A program made the translations under genes and the position numbers. From assembly GCA_949358305.1 (NCBI GenBank), contig OX442314.1, forward strand, positions 29,993,118 through 30,057,117: DNA of 64,000 nucleotides, read 5' to 3'. A model generated the notes under the pieces. The model saw only the letters and a program-made list of their open reading frames with translations, did not search any database and was not told where the DNA came from. This stretch comes from Strigamia acuminata (Eukaryota > Arthropoda > Chilopoda > Geophilomorpha > Linotaeniidae). Positions 1 through 9,700 of this stretch are shown here, in pieces; position 1 is the first letter of the stretch, and each line of letters starts with the position of its first letter.

Positions 1-599
1 TATTTTTAAAAAAAAAAATCAAAAATCAAAATTATGAATATTTATAAATATTTCCGATAAAAACAAGGATTTTCCAAATAGATAAAACATGATAGCCACA
101 ATCAAATCATGAGAAAAAAAATTAAAAACTAAACTGCAAACAGATTAAACCAATCAAAACCACTTAAATTTATCTCTGTATAAATTGCCCGATACTCTTT
201 CTCCTCCTTATCGCCTCACCAGTTGCAGAAAACGCAGAAAAACATCAAATATCCCTTCAAAATAAGCAAATAACCTTCAACTTATGTCATATTCGTGCAG
301 GAAGCACATTAAATTACATGCAATTTAATTTTTAAAAAAATATATATTTAATCAAACCAAAAAAATTGTTGTTTTCGATATTTTCCTTATGCAATTTCCA
401 CGTTCTCGCGTCCTTATTTCGAAATAAAATTTTATTAATTACATTCCCACACGTGGAAACATGCATAACATAATATTAAAACTAAACGAGCATGTGACGT
501 TTTAAATAGCCGACTGCAATCACGTGCGCAAACACGGAAAGTTTTTTGAAAATGCAAACTCGAGAATTCGGTTTCGGAGACTCAGAGTTGAATTTCAGA
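1..599. other. AT-rich non-coding stretch
   Basis: I see no gene here. The sequence is AT-rich, with short A runs and no open frame of note. A minus-strand transcript beginning near 780 with a splice donor at 603-604 (see next entry) would place this stretch in its first intron, but that is inference. Confidence 0.4.
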
Positions 600-604
600 C
601 TTAC

Positions 605-780
605 CGAAGTGTCCAAGCGAGAACAAAAGAGTGGAATAGAACTTCAGAGCACTTGTCGAGGCTTGAAAAGGTGTTCGCAGATCGGCAATCAGCTGTTTGA
701 AGTACATGTGACCACTTGTTGCTGATTGGGCACCGGTATTTAAGGGTTCGTCCAAAATCGTGTCGAGAGGTATGACTCAT
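605..780 (-). other. possible minus-strand 5' untranslated exon
   Basis: On the minus strand this stretch reads as ordinary, less AT-rich sequence ending in CTTCG followed by the strong donor GTAAGTC (donor at 603-604). CCAATCAGC lies near its upstream end. No start codon with a long frame follows, so it would be a non-coding first exon of a gene lying to the left of the window. The evidence is only the donor and the change in base composition. Confidence 0.25.
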
Positions 781-945
781 TCAGCTGTGACGTTTCAAAC
801 AGCAATTAAATCGTTTTGTGTTTTTTTTTCTTCTTCCTGTTGGTTTCCAGCTCCAGATTTAAATTTTTGAATTTTGAGTTTTGGAAAAAATAAATTTTTT
901 ATTTATTTTTATTTATTTTTATTTATTTATTTTATTTTTGAGCAA

Positions 946-980
<35 letters not shown>

Positions 981-1383
981 AAAAATTGATTGGTTCAAAG
1001 TGGTTGCAGTAATTAAGAAAAATTGATTGATCCAAAGTGGTTGAAGTACAAGTAATTAAGAAAAATTGATTGACAATTATTGAGGTAGAAATAGAAACGT
1101 ACAAATAAACTTTTTTGTGGAAAGAAATTCTCGATTTATTTATTTATTTAAAAAGTTTTAAAATTTTTTTTATTTTTTTTTGAAATTGATGCTTTGTGAG
1201 GGTAAATAAAGACTTGAGAAAGATTGTTGCCCTTTTTTTAGGTTTCGTCATGCTAAAATAGTAAAATACATAAAAGTTTAAGTGTTTTTGCCTTCGTGTG
1301 ACATAGAAATCTCAATTCACACTTGCGCCACTAGGGCGCTCGTTTTAAAGGTGATGAGCATCCAGCAGGCGGCAGTTTGAAGG
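781..1383. other. AT-rich non-coding stretch with oligo-T
   Basis: There is a T run of about 28 bases near 945-972 and several TTTATT repeats around 897-935. Two related segments near 975-1075 share the phrase attaagaaaaattgattg. No gene is visible. Confidence 0.5.
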
Positions 1384-1387
1384 TTAA

Positions 1388-1821
1388 CCCTTCCAACCCT
1401 GAGATGGGTCATTTTGTGACCCTGTTTTAAAAAAATCATTATTTTTATAAGAAATAATTTTTTTTTCTCTCTGATTTTTGCTGACTATTCCTTTGAAACA
1501 TCACTAGACACTATACCACAGTTGAAACTTTTTTAATTTTTTAAGTTTTTCTATAATTTGAACTCAAAGTTTAACTGGGTCAAAAAAGACCCATCTTAGG
1601 ATTCCAAAGGACATAAATTATGATCATCAGCAGGCTCCGCTAATGTCAATCATTGCCACCAGGTGTCGCAGCGGCCATCTTTGTTGTTGTCAAAAACACA
1701 CGTGTTGGCCAAATTCCTTCGGAAATCTTTAAGACCCGGATTTTGCGCATGCGCAGAATCTGGGTCAAATAATGCCCATCTTAGGGAGAGATGGGAGGCC
1801 AATTCTTTCGGGTTGGAAGGG
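1388..1821. mobile_element. piggyBac-type MITE
   Basis: The 434-bp element has perfect 12-bp terminal inverted repeats, CCCTTCCAACCC at the left and GGGTTGGAAGGG at the right. It is bordered on both sides by TTAA (1384-1387 and 1822-1825), the target duplication typical of the piggyBac superfamily. Inside are inverted sub-repeats around the words gatgggtc and gacccatc. It encodes nothing. A second, right-truncated copy lies in a loco intron at 9925-10167. Confidence 0.85.
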
Positions 1822-2256
1822 TTAATTATGAATTTAACGTTGGTGCAAATGCACCGATGCTAATATTGTCGTCATAAATGTCTCCACGTGTGAAAGTTAC
1901 GGCGAAATTTGAACTCGGCAATTGAGTGATATTTTTTTATTTTTTTATTATTATCAAAGGTAATACGGCGCTTCACCACTTAGCACGCAGCATCAATGAT
2001 TGCGAAGCGGCATGTGGTATTAATTTACTTGTTAGTGGTGCAAGTGAACTTCCGCACATGAATTTTGACGGATTGTATGAAGTACATGTTAGTGTTTGAT
2101 TGTTTGGATATTTTTTTGGTGATTTCGTTTCCACGGTTTTTATTATTTTAACCGTTCTAAAATATACTGGAATTTTAGTGTGAAAACATTTTATTTTGTA
2201 TTTGCCGTCAGTTGTGTTGATTTTGATGCATTGGATTTTTTTTTGTACGATTCCCT

Positions 2257-2370
2257 TACGAAATCGAAGAAAAATGGGACAAAATAGATGGAAAAGTACG
2301 AAATCGAAGGAAAATGGGACAAAATAGATGGAAAAGTACGAAATCGAACGAAAATGGGACAAACTATAGA
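2257..2370. repeat. 39-bp tandem repeat, about 3 copies
   Basis: The unit begins tacgaaatcgaaggaaaatg and continues with gacaaaatagatggaaaag. Three adjacent copies differ at a few positions. Open frames through it are an artefact of the repeat. Confidence 0.75.
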
Positions 2371-3890
2371 AGGAAAAAGGATACAAAACAGAAGGAAAAG
2401 GATTCTAAACAGAGTGCCAAATTCAGTTTGTTTTTTAGGAAACATTTCGTGTAAAAAAATAATACCGATAGTAATAAAGTCAGGAAAAAGGAGGAAACGA
2501 ATATATTCCCACAAATACCGGTAAAAACCATTACACTTTCCTTTCTTACTTGCCTGCCATTTTCTTTCTCTTTCAATACAATACAACTCTTTCTAGCCAA
2601 TCTAGTGCTTTCAGTGGTGCACTGAGGGCGCCACCTATCCGACAGCAAGTTGACCCACACACAAATCTATCTCCCAGCTATAGTATTCAAGTAACCTTGC
2701 TCCCAGCTATTCACGTTAATGCAGGACTAATTAGTCAAACTCACCACAAACCACACAACTGAAAATAAAATATTTTCCTTTTTCTTCAAGAAAACTATTT
2801 ATTTAAATTTATTATTTAAATTTCGAAACTTTTATTTACATTTTTGTTAGAGACGTTAAATAAAATAGTACAAAACCTACCAAAAATTAATTCCATGCTT
2901 TCAGATGCTTTTTCTCTTGATTTTTAAAGCAGGAATGTCTTCAACTTGTTGCTTCTTATCTGTAATCCACTTCGAGACGTCCGTAGCTCGCCCATTTTAA
3001 ATTCCAAACCACCACCAATCAGAACGACTCCTTTTTCTCCTCACCCCACCTCAATGAACCACAAAAAGAACGAGAAACTGATACGTCATTTCAAGTCGAC
3101 TCGCTACTTCGAACCCCAGCAACAAGTTCGTTGTTTAGTCACGTGACCTGGATAGTCACGCATAACTGACAATAACTCTGATCCCAGGCTGATTATTAAC
3201 AATGCACTAATTGAAAAGCGCACCTAATTGCCACAGCTAAAACGTGGATCGTTCGAAGTGGTGAACAACAAACGAAAATTCTACGAATTCCAATTGCACT
3301 CGAATGATAGACACAGAGTGCTCGCAACTGATGCGAATTGTTGAAGGTGCGGAGCATCCGAAAACAACTTTTTTGGATTTTAAATGGTGAGTGAATTTAG
3401 AAGAAGAAAAACAAGTTTTTCTTGGCACACAGATTTATTGGCTTTCATTGCAATAGCATTTTGGTGAATGGTTGAGCAAATGGAATTCGCATTTCAACGC
3501 TAGAAGCCTCCAAGCTGTTTCTCCATTGGCAGAATTAAATGCGAGATGTGTACGTGGCCCGCAGCTTCACGTTCCTTAAAAACAGGTCAGTGACATTGAA
3601 TGAAAAAGTGCATTGGAATAAACTGTTCGTTGAAATTGATTGTTTGATCGGAATAATTAATTATTTTACTTTGGATGAATCGTAGCGCGGCTTCTTCGGA
3701 GTCCTACACGGGGGTCGACGATCAGTCATGTTGCATCGGATTTAGAAATCGGTTACAAATCAAATAGAATCCTACAATTTGCAGATTTGCTATACGAGAT
3801 CTGTGTTAAAATTTGGTTGATTCGCTGATTTGCAACTGATTTGCTTGATTTGCAGTTAATTTACTGGATTCGCAGCTGATTTACCAGATT

Positions 3891-4280
3891 TGCAACTGAA
3901 TTTGCAGATTTGAAACTGAATTTGCAGATTTGTAACAGAATTTGCAGATTTGTAACAGAATTTGCAGATTTGTAACAGAATTTGCAGATTTGCAATTGAA
4001 TTTGCAGATTTGAGATTGAGTTTGCAGATTTGTAATTGAATTTGCAGATTTGCAACTGAATTTGCAGATTTGCAACTGAATTTGCAGATTTGCAACTGAA
4101 TTTGCAGATTTGCAACTGAATTTGCAGATTTGCAACTGAATTTGCAGGTTTGCAACTGAATTTGCAGATTTGCAACTGAATTTGCAGATTTGCAACTGAA
4201 TTTGCAGATTTGCAACTGAATTTGCAGATTTGCAACTGAATTTGCAGATTTGCAACTGAATTTGCAGATTTGCAACTGAT
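3891..4280. repeat. 20-bp tandem repeat, about 19 copies
   Basis: The unit is tttgcagatttgcaactgaa. Copies in the right part are nearly identical and the left copies vary in the middle word. The block is open in three minus-strand frames (124-139 codons) with a Gln/Ser/Asn-rich translation, which follows from the unit having no stop codons and not from a gene. Confidence 0.9.
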
Positions 4281-4454
4281 TTGCTGGATTTGCGGCTGAT
4301 TCGGCTGATTTGCCAGATTTGCTGCTGATTTTCTGGATTTAATGCAGCTGATTTTCTGGGTTTTTAGCAGATTTACAGCCGATTTGCTGGAATGCAGCAG
4401 ATTTGCTGGATTTTTAGCTGATTTGCCAGATTTTCAGCTGTTTTGTTAGATTTT

Positions 4455-4805
4455 TTAGCAGATTTACCAGATTTTTTTTAGTAGATTTACCGGATTTTTT
4501 TAGTAGATTTACCAGATTTTTTTAGTAGATTTACCACATTTTTTAGTAGATTTACCAGATTTTTTTAGTAGATTTACCACATTTTTTAGTAGATTTACCA
4601 GATTTTTTTAGTAGATTTATCCGATTTTTTTTAGTAAATTTACCAGATTTTTTAGTAGATTTACCAGATTTTTTTAGTAGATTTACCAAATTTTTTTAGT
4701 AGATTTACCAGATTTTTTTAGTAGATTTACCAGATTTTTTTAGTAGATTTACCAGATTTTTTTAGTAGATTTACCAGATTTTTTAGTAGATTTACCAGAT
4801 TTTTA
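4455..4805. repeat. about 22-bp tandem repeat, about 15 copies
   Basis: The unit is close to agtagatttaccagattttt with a variable T run, so the period drifts by one or two bases. It lies directly after the 20-bp block and before the first recognised loco exon. Confidence 0.85.
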
Positions 4806-5021
4806 CATGTTTTGCTGTATCTGTAAAGACAGAATTGAATTGCTTTTCTAGACTGACAAGTGAGTTAAATCAAAATTGTGTAAAAACAGAATTTGGCATA
4901 CATGCAAAAATGACAAAGTATGACTAAACTAGAAGCCGCAATTACACACCGCGAAACTTTCCCCAACCCTCACATCGCGCCACCATCCATAATAACACAA
5001 CTTTCTAATTTCCATATTCAG

Positions 5022-6703
5022 GGCCTGAAAGCATCCTCCACCAAAACCGTCGTCAAAAGAAACGATGCAGCTTCGGAGTCCGCACGGTGGAACTGGAACG
5101 CAGCAAATCCGGCTACGGCTTCACCATATCCGGCCAATACCCGTGCATCCTCAGCTGCATAGTCAGCCAGAGCCCCGCGGAGCGCGTCGGACTGCGTCCA
5201 GGAGACTACCTCATCGCCGTCAACAACAAAAACGTATCGAAATCACTCCACGACGACGTGGTCCGACTCATCGGCAACTCCACCGGCGTCTTGAAACTCC
5301 AAATAGCCGACAACTACTACACCGACTCATCGGGCGACGAACAAATCACGATCGTGCGCCCAAAGCTGAAATACCCGAACCGAACCAAACACGCGCTCAG
5401 CCAGATCCGCGCGGAAAAAGTCGTCGAGGACCTCCAAGCCGGTCTCCTATTCAAATCCGAGCGCTCCGCCAAACAACACGACTACAAAAACATCACCGAC
5501 GCGCAGCTACTCATGCACCAAACGCTCAACGCGAATAAAATCAACGAAAAGGAGAATTGTTACATCGAGGACGAAGTGAATTCGCTCATGTACGCCTCGC
5601 TCCACCAGGTGCAACCGAAGTGCGAGGACGACGCGTTTTACCGGGCCGTAGTCGGCTACCTGGGCACGATAGAGATGCCGAAGGACTTGCAGATTCCGCG
5701 CTTGCAAGCCATCCGCAACTGCATCCGGAGGTTGCGCGTGGAGAAAAAGGTGCACATTTTGGTCCTCCTGTCGGTTTACCACGAGAAAGTGACTCTGATC
5801 AACCTGCGCGGCACCAAAGTGGCCGAGTATCCGTCGGAGAAGATCACCTACTCCGGGATCTACGCCAACGACAAGAAGTTCTTCGGTTTGGTCACGAGCA
5901 ACGAGAAACGCACGCGCAGTTCGTGTCACGTGTTCATAGTGGAGTCGAAGATGAAATTGCATTCGATCCATCTGCAAGGAGCGCGAACGTTCAACATGAA
6001 ATGCAATTTGAACTCGGGTTGCGAGTTTCCCGAGACGGCGGAACCGATTCTGTGCGCCATTTCCAGTTTGTACCGCAACCGGGCCAACGGGGGGTCTTTC
6101 GGACTGATAGACGTTACTTTGACCAATAGGAGCAACACTAGCAGTAACAGCAGTAACAGTGACAGCGGGATCGGCTTCCGGGACGACTTTCACCATCAGA
6201 AGGACAGTGTGTTTGTTGTGCACGATAATAGTCACGCGAAGAGGACTAGCGGCGTGCAAAGTCCGGCGACTGTTTCGCTGAACCAGGGGGAGAACAGGCT
6301 GACGGTTCGGGCGATGCCGAATCCGATCGGACTGTTGAACGGTTCGTCGGGGAGGAATAGTTGCAATTTTGAGCGGAACAGCTTCCACAAGTACGCGCCG
6401 AATAAGAAGGAGAAGGGGAAGAGTAATTTGCGGCCGAGTTTGATCCGGCCGATGATCGCGATGACGCCGAAGCGAATGTCGCCGAATTTGGCGGAGAATA
6501 AATTGAGCCCGAAAGTGTACGGCGTCAAATATCCCAATCAGTTGACAGGAAGAGATATAATGGCTGGGACGGCAGCTGCTGTCGACAATTGCTACGATCT
6601 GTCATGCAAGATGGAGATGGATGACTGCAAATTAAAGGATGGTAGTCAGGAAGTAAATCCGAGTGAAGGTCGCTATGAAACATCCGAGTCGGATGCTGAA
6701 GAG
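5022..6703 (+). CDS. loco: loco exon with PDZ and PTB domains
   Basis: The acceptor is tccatattcag at 5011-5021 and the donor GTAAGT starts at 6704. The frame opens with basic residues, then a PDZ domain (about 5075-5320) with the carboxylate-binding loop GYGFTISG and the GLRPGD turn. A PTB/PID domain covers about 5630-6080 (VGYLGTIEMP, LRVEKKVHILVLLS). The rest of the exon is Ser/Asn-rich and lacks recognised domains. The exon is clearly GC-richer than its surroundings, as expected of real coding sequence in this AT-rich genome. It ends on a codon boundary. Confidence 0.92.
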
Positions 6704-9700
6704 GTAAGTCAGCGTGAGTTTGGATGGTTGAATAACATAATTTATCTATTTATCCGAGTAGTTTACACCTTGAATATTATATAAACATAAATTTGTCGTT
6801 TTAGTTTCTTTTTGTTCAATTTAGATATTTATTTTAGTCGTTTTGTTTTGTTTAGACATTTATTTTAGTCGTTTTGTTTTGTTTAGACATTTATTTTAGT
6901 CGTTTTGTTTTGTTTAGACATTTATTTTAGTCGTTTTGTTTTGTTTAGACATTTATTTTAGTCGTTTTGTTTCATTTAGACATTTTTTTAAAATCGTTTT
7001 CTTCAATTTAGCATTTTTAAAAATCGTTTTCTTCAATTTAGACATTTTTTTTAAATCGTTTTCTTCAATTTAGACATTTTTTTTAAATCGTTTTTTTCAA
7101 TTTAGACATTTTTTTTAGTCTTTTTCTTCAATTTAGACATTTTTTTAGTCGTTTTCTTCAACTTAGACATTTATTTTAGTCCTTTTCTTCAATTTAGACA
7201 TTTTTTAAAAATAGTTTTCTTCAATTTAGACATTTTAAAAATCGTTTTCTTCAATTTAGACATTTTTAAAATCGTTTTCTTCAATTTAGACATTTTTAAA
7301 ATCTTTTTCTTCAATTTAGACATTTTTAAAATTGTTTTCTTCAATTTAGACATTTTTTCTAGTGGTTTATACTGGTACAGCAGTAGGGCCCTGAAAAACA
7401 ATTTTAAATCAGTTGGAGGCCCCAATAATTGCTTCAAAAAGAGACAAAACGTTGAAAAAAGCCCTTCCACTCCTTTTAAGGGCCACAAAAACATTTGGGG
7501 GTTCCCTATCATTTATTTTATTTGGATCATTCGGGTTCAGTGGATCATAAATTGACGAAAACAATACAAACATGAGTTTGAGTTATCTGGCAAAGACCTA
7601 ATGTGAATGTTTAACCTTGGTCTTTAATTTGGTGATGAAACACCCATAGGATATTGTGGTTCAGCCTTATTTAATCGCAGGAAATGGGCTGTTTGCTAAG
7701 TTATTTTAATTAAGAATTTTAGTTTGATACTGTATCAACTTTATTGCACTTTTCTCCGTCTCCTTTTATCTGTCTGAGATTTTTCCTCTCTCGCTCGCCA
7801 ACTTAATAACAAAAAAAAGTTTTTTCTCTTTTTTTTTAAAAAAAAAAATTGAAAATATTTTCCATCGTTTTCCACCAAAACAATTTTTATAATCGAATCT
7901 TGTTTTTCAAAGTTCCTGCCTCTTCAGGAAGTGCACAAGTTTAAATTCCCAGTACAGTTAAAAACATGTTTTAATTGAGGATTTGTTGAGGAAAAAACTC
8001 TTCATTCGCTGTAATTTATTTGACGGGTAACGTTTCGAATTCGCATTTCTTTTTCTTTGGTTTTTCAATTTTAATTTATCACTAGTCACCTGGTTAAGTG
8101 GATTGAAAGGTTATAATTTGCAGTCTTAAGCCAAGTTCATTCACATTTTAATGGATTCCGAGTGTTTTCCAGCAACTAATTTACGCTTTTTCACCATTTT
8201 CAGGACTATTCACAAGTGGATAACAAGTGGATTAGGATCTCATCACCTCCAACCTGTAAACAAGTACAACTGCATTCCACTGAGGTGAACTTTTAAATTT
8301 TCATACTAGTTACGAGTTCATTAATAAATATGTGTTTCTCTTTTTTTTTTCTTTTTTAATTTATTCATATTTTATGTTTGTTAAACCATATTTTTTTTTT
8401 ATTCAATTAGGCTGATGGGATATCCAACTGTGAAGATTTGGTTAATGGTAAATCATCGAGCAATATGATGGGATTAGGCGTAAATAATGCGAAATCGCTC
8501 GCTACGCAAGGAAGTCGAGTAGCGAATTGGGCCTTGAGTTTTGACAGGCTTTTAGAGGATCCTGCTGGAGTGCACACTTTTGCTGTATGTAGAATAAATA
8601 CAACCATTTTTGTTTTTCACGGTAGATAAAGTTTGAGAAATAATAACAAGCAATAGTTGCATTCAAAAAGTCGTGTTGTAAATCTTATGTGTTTGTGTTT
8701 TTGATTTGTGGTGTTCAAAGATACAAAAACAAACGCACAAACACCGAAAAACTAAAAATATGACTTTTTGAACGCCAGCTAATGTGTATCTTTTTAAAAA
8801 AAAATTATAAATAAGCCGTGTTAAATTTTAATTAAATTTAAATTAAATTAATTTATTCTTTTATTGTAACTTATTGCTTTGTTGTTGTTTAATTTTCAAT
8901 TTCCTTGTTATTTCTCTGGTTTCTGTTATATTTCTTATTTTCTCATGTTTCCATGTTAAACCTAACTTAAGTAATTAATTTAATTTAATTTATTTTAATT
9001 TATTTTATTTTTAAATCAAAATGGTGTTAAAAATGACCGTGTAAAGGTTTTGAACTATTTTGTTTTGTTCTTTTTATTTCAGGTGTTTCTGAAACGGGAA
9101 TTCAGTTTCGAGAACATACGGTTTTGGGTAGCGTGCGAACGGTACAAAGTTTTCGCCGTTACCGAAGAGGTAAAACTGTACGTCACACCAATTTTCCAAT
9201 CGTTCTCATTTGTTTTTCAATTCAGTTGATGAGAATTAAAGCAAGAGAGATATTCCAACGCCATTTATGTATCGGCGCGAGCGAACCCGTCAACGTGGAC
9301 AGCCAAGCCCAACAAATCGCCGAGGAAAATTTGGACAATCCAGACACAGAAATTTTCATTCCGGCACAAAAACAAGCGAGTTTTTAAATATATAACCTAT
9401 TAATTCGATACTAAATTCTAATTCTTCTCTTTTTAGATTTACAATTTGATGAAATTTGACTGTTATCTCCGTTTCTTAAAATCTTCCATTTACAAAGACA
9501 CTTTGGTCAAAGAGATCAGTGACGAGACATTACTACAAACAGGAGATGACGACTTGGATCCAAGTTTACCCTACACAGACAACAACATTCCAATCAAGGT
9601 AAAAACACCCAGCGCCATCTTGGATCCGGTTTGCTTTCAAATAAAATGAATAATGCGAACGTCGAATTCAACAGGGACAAAAGGACAGGATTATGTTCGA

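Larger units (their letters stand above)
1826..5021. other. upstream region of loco, non-coding
   Basis: No convincing coding exon was found. The stretch holds three tandem-repeat blocks, listed separately. The loco exon beginning at 5022 opens with two bases of a split codon, so at least one earlier coding exon must exist, either here or left of the window. I could not identify it. Confidence 0.5.

Noticed and set aside
3856-4275. Gln/Ser/Asn-rich minus-strand protein
   Set aside because: Three overlapping frames give the same cyclic peptide, as expected for a 20-bp repeat without stops.
5507-6388. 293-codon minus-strand frame opposite loco
   Set aside because: It is the antisense shadow of the GC-rich PDZ/PTB exon and its translation has no domain.
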